A stretch of DNA of 64,000 bases, from NCBI RefSeq assembly GCF_000787575.1, contig NW_012236507.1, forward strand, positions 130,253 through 194,252, given 5' to 3'. Positions 1-9,837 of the stretch are shown here, piece after piece. The stretch is from Acytostelium subglobosum LB1. Lineage: Eukaryota > Evosea > Eumycetozoa > Acytosteliales > Acytosteliaceae. The stretch's first letter is position 1. Every line of letters begins with the position of its first letter. A program made the translations under genes and the position numbers. The notes below the pieces were generated by a model. It was given only the letters and a program-made list of their open reading frames with translations, had not been told where the DNA came from and searched no databases.

Positions 1-242
1 ACTTCTCAACGATTGTTGCCGATCCATCTTTGAGCAATTTCACAACGCTAGAGTACAAGGAGGAGGCCTACTCCATCGAGCTGTTTATGAAGGGTCTTGG
101 ACACCCTTCTGGCGCTGGCAAGGACTTTATCATCTTGTTGGCCGTCATGATCCCCTTGCTGGTGGTCACCATCGTCCTAACCATCGTCTTTATCTACTAC
201 AGAAAGAACAAGCAATACAAGTTCTACTCAAGAATCCAGTAA
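1..242 (+). CDS. C-terminal end of a single-pass membrane protein (5' end outside window)
   Basis: The frame is open from the first bases of the window and ends in TAA at 240-242, so only the last ~80 residues are visible. They comprise a short extracellular-looking stretch with an N-glycosylation sequon (NFT), a strong transmembrane helix (IILLAVMIPLLVVTIVLTIV) and a short basic cytosolic tail (YYRKNKQYKFYSRIQ). This is the tail of a type I membrane protein. The TTG at position 30 is not a real start; the gene continues upstream of the window. I do not recognise the family from this fragment. Its 3' end faces the 3' end of the cyclase gene on the other strand. Confidence 0.7.
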   Translation, partial: FSTIVADPSLSNFTTLEYKEEAYSIELFMKGLGHPSGAGKDFIILLAVMIPLLVVTIVLTIVFIYYRKNKQYKFYSRIQ

Positions 243-435
243 TCATCATACAATACATGTACAATAAACTTGGAGAGAGAACGGCACTCTCTACTCTCAC
301 TCTCTTACACGCTATACTCTTTTATATCTCTGTTAAATAATACATGACAATTGTCACCTCGAGGTCATTGCGGCGAACTGTCTCGGATACTCAACCGCCA
401 TTTGCTCTGCTGCAGACACAACAGAGCATTGATTA

Positions 436-2800
436 TCATGAGATGGCCTGGCCAGAGTGATCAGGAGACTGATGGATCGGGTCCAATACATACACATCCA
501 TGTTACCCTTGCCCTTGATGTCCATACAGTACTTCTGGAATGAGCTCTTTCTCTTCAACAATGAGAAGGTTGACTCGCTTACGCATATCTTATTGGGGAA
601 GCCAGAACTTTCCATTCGACCTAAGTAATGATTGATAGAGTTAGTGATTGAATGATTGAGTGGACTACCAATCCTATACTTACTGGCAATATTAACGGCA
701 TCTCCCCATATATCGAATGAATATCTCTTCTTACCAATGATGCCTGCTATAGCATCACCAGTGTGGATACCGATTCGAAGATGTAGATCGTATCCATATT
801 TTTGATTAAAGTATTCCACCATCTCCAACAGTTTGGATGCAAATATAACAGCCTTGTTGGCGTGGAATATTGTACGCTGGTTTTCATCGTTCTCGTCCAT
901 GTCCTCCAGCAAGTCTGGAGACACAAACTTATAATCTACACAATGCCATTTAAGGCCGCTAACAATCATATCTAGTGGATTGATGTTGTTGTTTGTTAGT
1001 TAGTTGTGGATTCGATCCAAGTTGGTCGATTGATCTAACATACATGAATCACCTATTGTCTTGATCTTTTCCAGGTTCATCGATTCTGATAGATCATCAA
1101 ACAGTGAGTATAGTCTATTCAACATGGTTACCAATTCCTTTGGAGTGAACTTTGGTGCCATTTGAGTAAAGTCTACAATGTCCGCGAATATAATTGTAAT
1201 GCCAGGACATTCCTCTGCAATATGTATATCACCTTGTTTCATTCTTGATATGATTGCTAGTATATAATTGGATTAAGTATTAGTGATTGATCAATAGGTT
1301 GATTGATTGAATGGGCTTACCAGATGGGAAGATTGAGTTGATCAAAGAGTCTGACTTCATCTTCTCTTTGGTCAATGCTGATGATAACTTTAACAACTTG
1401 TCTTTAACTCTTTGGTGAGCAATCGATGTGACTCCAATTAGCAAGAAACATAATATCAAGCTGAACATTGATATACCCTGTGATTGACCAACAAATAAAA
1501 GAATGGGGATTAGTATTGGTATAAGTATTTCAATGGACAATGTAACACTTACAAATGCAATGAATAGATTACTGTTGCTTTTGTCGTAACCCATGTCCAT
1601 GTAATGATATGTTACTGCAAACATTCCAGTGTAATGTAGAAGACATACGGCCATCGCCATGACCAGTGATGCCATGAGGTGCTGAACGTGGTTACTGGAT
1701 GTTCCAAACAGTGATATGTACAGTGACAATGCAGACGCGATCCATGCGAATATGAAAGACAACACGATCATACCCATGTTGTAATGTGCCACAGCATTCA
1801 TACGCATGGCAGACATGCCAGAGTAATGCATTGAGAAGATACCAATGGCCATGAAGAGTGCGCCGAATGTTAGACGAAGTACCAAGTTCCTATCGAATGC
1901 TCTATATGTTGCCCATTGTTGGTGTGGCTTTGGTATCAGCATAGTCTCCATCTCATCCCTGAACAAATCTATCGCAAAACTGTCTTCAATTAATGACTCT
2001 ACATCAAGTGAAACAGTTTGTGAGTGAGTGCCGTCATCGTTTGATCCTGTGTCGGTTGTGTCGCGAAGTGGATTGAGATCGGACAGCTCTCTTTGGCGCT
2101 CACGTTCGCGGTCCGACTGAAGGAAGCGCATGGTGACCTCTTGTTCGGTGGAGAAGGGGTCGGGTGGGAGTGAGTTGGTGGACGTGTTGAGCTCGTGAGG
2201 CGACATGAAGTTGGACATGCTGATGCAATCTGGTGAGACCAGTGATGGTTGTTGTATCTCGGACGATGATGAATTCTTTAGTGATGAAGTCGGTGCCATA
2301 TCCAATGGCTGTTGGAAATATATCAATGGTTTGCCAATACGAAGTGTGTTTGTAATGAATGCCGGCAAGTTATTGGTCAGCATCACTAATCCAAGACGTG
2401 CAGCAACAATAGCCGCCAATCCAGACAATACAGTAATAGTTATATCATAACTGATTGGAATAGGGAATCCACATGCCATCATTCCAATAAAGTGCATACT
2501 CCTAAATGTTGGTGTTAGTCACTGATTGATTGATTGAATGATTGAATGATTGAATGATTGAATGATTGAGGGAATGAGTGGAACATACCAAATTGCACAA
2601 CCACCTAATGTTATTGATGCCAGAGCAAGATAGAGTTCTTTCATCATCCAGCCACGGGCAGTTGGATATTGATCCAACACTTGGAAGTAGGTATAGGAGC
2701 CCATTACACTGACCAAGTAAGAGGCCAAGATTAGGCCCCACGACCAAGTGGCTTCAATGAGCGTGCCAGGCTCAATGTCGGTCGTGTACTCTTGGCTCAT
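436..2800 (-). CDS. MHYT-domain adenylyl cyclase (7-TM sensor fused to class III cyclase)
   Basis: Five exons on the minus strand: 2800-2589, 2501-1321, 1256-1044, 971-684 and 620-436, all introns GT-AG, giving 692 aa. Residues 1-~450 form a membrane domain with three MHYT motifs (SMHFIGM, rebuilt exactly across intron 1; SMHYSGM near 294; LHYTGM near 359), the mark of the MHYT sensor family known mainly from bacteria, where copper-mediated sensing of O2, CO or NO was proposed. A Ser/charged insert of ~160 residues lies between motifs 1 and 2. After a short linker (FPSAIISRMKQG) comes one class III cyclase domain with both metal Asp residues (FADIVDFT; TIGDSYM), adenine-selecting Lys (KIKTIGD) and Asp (FDIWGD), and transition-state Asn and Arg (NIASRM). 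The site looks complete and predicts ATP as substrate, acting as a homodimer. I know of no D. discoideum cyclase with this architecture. Confidence 0.87.
621..683 (-). other. 63-nt stop-free intron inside the cyclase catalytic core
   Basis: Donor GTAAGT and acceptor TTAG flank 63 nt, exactly 21 codons without a stop in the cyclase frame. Splicing joins NIAS to RMES, the canonical class III sequence, so the intron is real. Retention would keep the frame but insert 21 residues between the transition-state Asn and Arg. Confidence 0.8.
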
Positions 2801-3840
2801 CTATAATCTGTTGTTTTTTGTAAATAATATAAATTTATCAAACTGTATCTGTTTAAATATATCTGTATCTTTATCTGTTTGATATATATGATTGTTTGAA
2901 TGTGATTGATTGATTAAATGAATGATCTTTGATGATGACGTGTCTGTTAAAATTTGATAAGATATATATTTGTTGGGTCTTTAGATCTATCTATCTATTA
3001 TTCATGTTGTTTGAGTTATTACTTTAATCTCCTTAACCAGGGTCATGACCCCAAGCTGTACTTGTAGGTGTGAGTGTGGAGTCTAATCGAGGAATCCTTT
3101 GGAGGATCCGTTGTCTGGTCCTTTCTCTCTCTCTCTCAATCCAAATAAAACCCCTTGGTCTTCATCTTGTTTGTGTGTGTACACTCATCTCTCTTGTGTG
3201 TTGTGTATGCGGAGGTAGTGTGTGGGGTGGATGGTGGTCGGTCGGACAAAGGTTGGTGGTGTGTAGGGGTAGGGTAGGGAAGGGGTGGGGTGTGGATGAA
3301 GGCAGGTCTTGCATTGCAGACCAACCAAAAGACAACAAAGATGGTCAACATCGCGATGTTGTAAACACTAAAGCATTATTATAACAACAAAACAATAATA
3401 TGAGTGTCAACAACAACAATCTATAAAATTGCCTAAAATGGTATCATTCTCAAGTCTAACTCTTTCTATCTCTGTTGTGTTCGACGACAAGTTTGGTGTC
3501 GTCATTGGTTCAGCGAGTCTGTACTGAACTGAGCTTATGCACTAATGACTGACCATGGTCAATGATGAATGTACTGCTTGTGTCTGTCTATGTAGTAGTT
3601 AATCATGTCTAGATCAAGGCCTAATCTACCAAACACATGGTTCGACACTATGATTGCATTCATTGATTCCTTCCTTCCTTCCTTCCTTTGTCCATGTTGC
3701 TACTACTGTTTATGATCTGTTTCTTCTTCTTCTTATTCTTATTCTTCGTGTATGTTGTCGTTAAACAGCATGACAATAATCAATCAATGAATGAATGAAT
3801 GAATGTGTATGATTATCGCTATGCTGCTATAGTATGAGGT
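2801..3840. other. spacer between MHYT cyclase promoter and SmG 3' end
   Basis: About 1 kb without a convincing gene. It holds the cyclase promoter (AT-rich, a short TCTA repeat near 2985-3000), a pyrimidine-rich CTCTCT tract near 3122-3140, a TTCC tetranucleotide repeat near 3668-3690 and TGAA repeats near 3785-3805. Short open frames at 3070-3384 on either strand have no recognisable domain. Confidence 0.5.
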
Positions 3841-4238
3841 TTATTTGCCCATATATGCTTCCAATGGTTCCATCATGACGATTGAGTTGCCTCTGATCAC
3901 CACCATACCAATGTTATGTGACTCTGTCGGTGACACTACCTCTACTGTATCCTTTAAAACAATGTTCATGAATGCATCAAATCCTCGCAGTATTCCAACA
4001 ACCTGTCTATTTCCATTCAGTTTAACTATATGATTGATTGATTGAGTGTTAGTCGAGTTTGATCGCGATCGATAGTAATGCTGCTCGCTCCAATATATAT
4101 ATACCATTCATCTTCTTATCTAACAACCTAAAGGTAAGTTCATATCGTGTGTTAGTAAATGAGTGAAACGAGAGTGATCACATAATGTGATTAAACATAC
4201 TTTGTCATATCAGGATCTTGAGGCTTGCCGAATACCAT
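3841..4238 (-). CDS. snrpG: small nuclear ribonucleoprotein SmG
   Basis: Three exons (4238-4201, 4127-4105, 4025-3841) give 81 aa, close to the usual ~76. The first two exons are tiny (38 and 23 nt) and encode [13 protein letters not shown] and LLDKKMN. The third carries the Sm fold: [20 protein letters not shown] (Sm1) and [20 protein letters not shown] (Sm2), nearly identical to animal and yeast SmG. SmG is one of seven proteins of the heteroheptameric ring around the Sm site of U1, U2, U4 and U5 snRNAs and is required for pre-mRNA splicing in the nucleus. The start was chosen because it restores the conserved N-terminal helix in frame through both introns. Only 265 bp separate its stop from nothing coding upstream but the Spt16 3' end lies close behind its 5' end. 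Confidence 0.95.
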
Positions 4239-4503
4239 TCTTGTCTATATATGTGTATAATATATCAACTTGTAATTAGTTGATATGAATGCAAAGATTG
4301 TTTATATTATTATATGTACAAAGGCGGGAGGGATGTAATGAATCTGATCATTCAATGAGCCGAATGCAACTTCAAATATTAACGTGGGTTATGTGTTTGG
4401 ACTCACGAATTTTGATCAAACATCCAAAGTTCCATGTCAACTGGAACACATGGATTAAGGTACCTAACTGAACTGATATAACATTGTTTAATTATTATTG
4501 TTA

Positions 4504-7500
4504 TTATTTCTTTTTAGATGATGATGATGTACTAGTGGTGCTTGTCTTGCTGCTGCTTGACTTGCTGCTGCTGCTGCTTGGTTTGCTGCTGCTGCCACTT
4601 GGCTTGCTGCTACTTGGTTTGCTGCTGCTACTGCCAGTCTTGCTGCTGCTGCTGCTGGGCTTTGATGGTCTTGTAGCTGATGATGATGAGGAGCTGCTTG
4701 GCTTGGATGAGGAGGAGGAGGATGATGAAGGACCAGTGGTCTTCTTTGGTGGAGGAGGCAGATCTCTCTTTCTCTTGTTGTTGCTATCGACCACTCCACT
4801 GCCACCATTAACTGTTTCATAGTTTGAACGTCTGTCCTCGGCCGCAGCCTTTGATTCCAACACCTCCCAGTCGTCGCCAGATGACTCTGGCTCCTCCTCA
4901 GAGTAGTCTGATGATAGTGATGATTGAGAGGACAACTATATCGGTATAGCCAAGTGTTAGTGTTTGATTGATTTTGGGATTGATTGAAATACATACATAA
5001 TCACTGGACACATCTGATTCATCTTCTGATGGAACATAGTCTTCGTCGTCATCATCTTCCTCATCGTCAGATGATCCATCGGGCTCAAGGAAAGACCATC
5101 CACCATCTTCATTCCATTGTCTGAGGTCTGCATTGATCTCTTGCATGATCTTCTTCCAGTTGAGATTCCTCTCGGACAGGTAGAACTTGATGTTGCACTG
5201 GTCAAGCCACTCCTTGATGTGCTCAAAGTACTCTCTGGGGATGGTGCTGATACGGATGGGCACACGTGTAAAGTCCTTAAAGACAAAGACCAGATCTAGG
5301 TTACGCAGGTTGCGGCTCACACGCTCAAAGCATGCAATCTCCAGCTCGTCCAGCGTAAGTACAAAGAAGGGCGTCTCTAGCAGGTTGACCAGACACTGGA
5401 CACTGGGTTGCAGGAGGACGGTGGTGACGTTGGGCACACCGTAGAAGGCCAGGTCGCGGTAGGGTATGTCAAACTCAAAGCCACCGGGCACAATCTCCTC
5501 GACACGCTTGACAAATGCCTGGTACTCGTTGTTGAGCTTCTTCTTGAACTCGCGCTCTCTCACCTCCTCGTCCATCTCGTCGTTCATCGAGCGGCTGTTC
5601 ATGTCGAGCGACTGCGACATCTCAGAGATCTCCGAGTAGAACTGGACGTCCTTGGACTTCTTCTTTCCGATCATCAGCGCATTATGCAGATGGAAGTGAA
5701 CCAACACGGTGGACTCCTGGTCGGCCTGCTGGAAGAGCGCGTGCTTGATGTTCTTGTACAGGATGTCGATGGGTGTCTTGTCTTTGTTGCCAGTTGGGGT
5801 GAATCGCAGACCGTTCTCGTGAGCCTCAAGGTTGCCGAGCGAACGACGGCCCGAAAGAGTTGGACGCACTGATGTATCGGACAGCTTGGGGATGCGGCCC
5901 TTGGTCAGGATCAGCTTCTCCTGGGCAATCAGTGTGCTCTTCTCTCTGTTCTCAGACTCGCGCGATGTCACTCGCTTGCGCATCTCCTTGATGAGACGAA
6001 GGTAGTTGTTCAGCGACTTGGCGTCCAGGATACGGTAGGTGACCTCGCGGATGAACATAAGCTGATGGGGGATGGTCTCCCTCTGCTCGGGTGTGTACGA
6101 GTTGGGGTTGTTGAAGTTGATACGCAGGTACTCCTCCATCTTGGACACGTTCTTGATGGTCGAGATATGGAATGGCACAATGTAGCCGTAGATTGGAAGC
6201 AGGATTGAGTCCTTCTTCTGATCGATCGTGATCTTGTTCTTGACGACCTCGGCAGGGTAGCCTTGTGTGCCATTGGCGTAGAGCTCCAACTTGTTGTCCA
6301 CGCTCGAGTAGTCGTCGAGGAAGGCCTGCTTTGAGCCTGTATTGTCACCCTTGTTCTCCATGGCCCTGATTCTGGCCTCTGTCTCTTCGAGCTTCTTCTG
6401 GGCCAGGTATGATTGATGGTCCTTTCTCTTCTCCTCCACCGTTCTCTTGATGTCTCTCTTCTTGCCAGAGATGGCCTTGAGGTCGTCGGTCATCTCGAGA
6501 ATCAACGACGGGTCCTTGGTGCTGAGCTCGTCCACGTCGCCATTGGCCTCGTCCTCGATAAAGTAAAAGACGTCGGATGACTTCTTGCCAGACTCGCTCG
6601 TTAGCACTGACACCTTGGACTCCTCATCGATCGACACCGTATCGGACAACATCATTGAGTACACCTTTGACTTCTCGTCCTTGAACTTCTCGGCCTCAAC
6701 ATTCTGGAAGCCAACCACAATGTTAAAGACCATGCCTGCTTTGATAACCTTTTGGTTTGTTGCGCTGAATGCAGCAAATGACTCTTGGAACTCAAGACCA
6801 ATCTATTCATTATCATCATCATCGTCGTTAGTATACTATTGTCGCGCTCCCTCGATCAATCATTCATACTTACACCATAACCACAGTTCTTTAGGAAGTA
6901 CTTGAGCATTGAAGGCTTCTGTTGCTCGATAAACTGAGTGGCCTTCTCGTAGACCTGGTTGAACTTGACGCCAACCTTTAGGTTCTTGATGATGGTGTTG
7001 AGCACATTGAGGAGGAGTGCATAGTTGGACTGTTGCTCCTCGACGGGATCGATAAAGTAGGTACGGGCAATGTTGGAGCAGTAGCCCTTGTATCGCGAGC
7101 CCAGCGATACGACGATTGTTCCAAAGTGCAGAGTGTCGTCGTTGGACGTGGCGTTGAACTTGAGGTCGTAGACACCGCCACTCTGAATGATGGGCAGGTA
7201 GGCGTAATCGACTGTGTCTTTGGTGAGACGAGTGCTGATCTTCTCTGGTGTGTTGAATATGTCGAGCGTGTAGTTGGTCAGCTCAGAATGTGTTGCCTTC
7301 TCCTCCTTATCAATGATCGTCTCGATCCTTGGCAACAAGAATGACTTTAGCACCTTATCAGTGATCTTTGCCGAGTATATGATGTTTTTCTATGATGTCA
7401 CGTGACATGATTGCGGTGTCAGTTGTCCTGTCGTCTTGTCATCACGTCGTCCTAATCAATTAGTCAATGAATCTTACAATCTCTAATGGGTCCTTTGTGG

Positions 7501-8257
7501 CAAGGAGTGAGGACAGTCCTTGAGTGATGTCGACCTTGTTCAAGCCTGAGCCATCCATGGCCTCCTCCCATAACCTGGCGAACTCACCAATGAACTTCTC
7601 CTTGAGTATGACACCTAGGTTCTTCTACGAAACATTCGAATGGTTAGTACGGACATTCATTCGTTCATCCATCTATCCATCTGATACCTACTCCTGACTT
7701 TGACTTCTTGACATCGTCCAATATAGCCTCAAAGTTGGCCTTGTTGTTGTCTGCTTTGTTTATCGTGTGGAAGTGGAATGGCTTGGCCTCGCCTGTCTCT
7801 GGTTTCTCAATTGCCTCAAAGATTGCAACTGATTGATTGGTCATTCGGGAAGTCAGTCAACATGTACAACACACTCGCTCACTCGTTCATTTAAACTGGG
7901 ATGCTTACTCTTCTTCTGACTTGAAAGGAAGTGAACGCTCTTCTTGAGGAAGACAACGATGGTATCACGTAGCTCGTAGCCAAAGAGCCATGATTGGAGC
8001 ATTACAACCTTTTGGTATGGGTTCTCGTCGTCTGGCTGACCGAGTGCCAACACCAGGGCATCGGCACCCTTCCAAAAGGGCTCATTCTCAGCATTGTCCC
8101 ATGAGTCGTAGATGCACTTTAAACGAGCATGGAATACCTTGCTCTCTATCTTTGCGTTTGAAGCAGCCGTCGTTGAAGTTCCATTCGATGCTGCTCCTCC
8201 TGCTGCTGTCGATGTCGTCGATGATGTACTAGTTGATGTTGACTTTGTTTCAGACAT
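4504..8257 (-). CDS. spt16: FACT complex subunit Spt16 (histone chaperone)
   Basis: Six exons (8257-7909, 7828-7692, 7624-7478, 7389-6874, 6802-4997, 4935-4504) join in frame to 1,128 aa. After a short Ser/Thr/Ala-rich leader the N-terminal half is the aminopeptidase-like (M24-fold) domain (FWKGADALVLALG; CGYGIGLEFQES across intron 4). Then come the dimerisation and middle domains (PIYGYIVPFHISTIKNVSK; VHFHLHNALMIGKKKSKDVQ; FTRVPIRISTIPREYFEHIK) and an acidic C-terminus (SSDDEEDDDDEDYVPSEDES). Spt16 with Pob3/SSRP1 forms FACT, which handles H2A-H2B during transcription and replication. The last exon is unusual: after the acidic, WEVLE-containing segment it encodes ~75 residues of almost pure Ser/Lys/Pro/Thr ending SSSSKKK. 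A TTCGCGCC element lies ~130 bp upstream of the start. Confidence 0.95.
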
Positions 8258-8745
8258 GTTTCTTTGTCAGGTAACGTTACTCAATCAATGATGTTGACTT
8301 TCGTTTAAATGAATATATATATATAAAAGTATACTTATGTATGTAATAGGAGGCAACAACACAAATGATATTGAAAGTCAAGTGTTCGCGCCTAAATCAA
8401 CTTCGTGAAGACATTCCTTCAATTTGAAATTAATTCAATTTATTGGAAATTGAAGTTCAATAATTTCATTGGTGTGGGACTAGTGATCGATTCCCGATTT
8501 GATCTTTATGTTCAAACTACGACGAAGAATATTAGATACCTCTTCCGGATTACTTTCAAAGTCAACATGTTGGTAGTGATTGACGAGAATATTATAAAGG
8601 TATTGTAATAGAGATAGAGGTGTACTGGAGAACCATCTAAGTCCTGACTTAGATGAGTGATCTTAAAATGGTTAAGTTGGACAAAAGTTCGAGGACAAGG
8701 ATTGGAGCTAATCATTTTGCCATGTAAGGTGTTCATATCATCAAA
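8258..8745. promoter_or_regulatory. Spt16 upstream region with E2F-like element
   Basis: About 490 bp between the Spt16 start and the stop of the P-loop NTPase gene. It contains TTCGCGCC at 8385-8392, resembling an E2F site (TTSSCGC), sensible for an S-phase histone chaperone but unproven. An AT-rich run (ATATATATA) near 8312-8324 could be core promoter. TTCAATTTGAAATTAATTC-type imperfect repeats lie near 8419-8470. Confidence 0.35.
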
Positions 8746-9563
8746 TTAGAGTGGTTTGAGGAGTTCACCAGGTGATCCAATTCCAGGGAAGAAGTTGGTG
8801 GACTTGGAGAGTGTCCCAGTTAGGAATAGGAGAATACAAACTCCTAGATCATGACAACTGGACATAATATAAGCCAACTCTGACATTTGATGGTATAGGT
8901 CTTCTCCGAAATCGTCAAATTGCATCGCTAGTACCAATGGACTCTCATGAGTAAAGTTGAACTTTCTTTGAATCAAAGACATCACTTTTCTAATGTGGAA
9001 TGAATCAAGGTCGACTCCAACATGGCCAGGTGTATAGAGAAAGGGAAAGGCAACATTTGGCGGTTGACGAAAGAAGAAATGGGAGGCTATGTACAGACCC
9101 AGGTTGATTGCCATGTGGTAGTTATTACCATCACACATTGGATCACTTGTTGAAAGATTGAAGTGTATACTTGCAAAGTGAGGTGACCAGTTGAGTGATC
9201 TAATTCTTTCGCACAACTCGAGTCCTATCCTTGACTTGCCAATCCCCAATTGACCATGTATTACTGGACAGTTATAGAGTGTGTAATCTCTTTGGCAAAC
9301 TTCAAAGTTGTTAAAGTTATATTCAGCATACTTTACCAAAGAGTCTAGAGTGTCTTGTCTTCCAAAGAATGGAAATTTTGTATCAATGTTTACAGAATCC
9401 CTCTGCTCCAGTACACATTTGTATTGAGGGTTGTTGAAGTATATTTGTTTAATCAACTCCTCAACTAATGTTTGAGAATGTAAGTAAGCATGTATGTATT
9501 GAGGAGATTGAGATACATACGAGATTGGCCACCTCCTTGAGAGATATTGGTAGTGGTAGACAT
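8746..9563 (-). CDS. compact P-loop NTPase, STAND/CRN-like family
   Basis: Two exons (9563-9521 and 9464-8746) join in frame to 253 aa beginning MSTTTNISQGGGQS; the donor is GTATGT and the acceptor CATTAG. The start was chosen because the open frame further upstream reads like spacer. Visible motifs are a FFGR box (near residue 43), a Walker A (HGQLGIGKSRIGLEL), a Walker B-like strand (LVLAMQFDDF) and a sensor-like LFLTGTLSKS near the end. This order resembles the P-loop ATPases fused to effector-like regions that are numerous in dictyostelids, oomycetes and chytrids. Homologues I can recall are longer, so this copy may be truncated or decayed. Function unknown; nucleotide-driven switching is inferred from family only. 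Confidence 0.55.
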
Positions 9564-9837
9564 TCGTATAGTAGTTGTTGTTGAAGTAGTTTGGTAGAGA
9601 TAATAAGAAAGTTGAGTGAATGAAAGAATAAATGAGTAGCTGGAAATAAAGATAACAGATTGCAAGAGTGAGGAGTGAGTTGACAAGTGAATCCCACACT
9701 ACCAACCAATCAATAAACATGTTACCAACCCTACAGACTAAGGTGAATGATGGATCTAATCTAATAACAAAACGAGAGTAGGGTGTTTATTAACATGGTG
9801 ATAATAATAATAATAATAGGACGTGACGAGGGAGTGA

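Noticed and set aside
4484-4822. Plus-strand frame rich in Asp, Leu and Gly opposite the Spt16 C-terminus
   Set aside because: It is the antisense reading of the Ser/Lys repeat exon; no domain.
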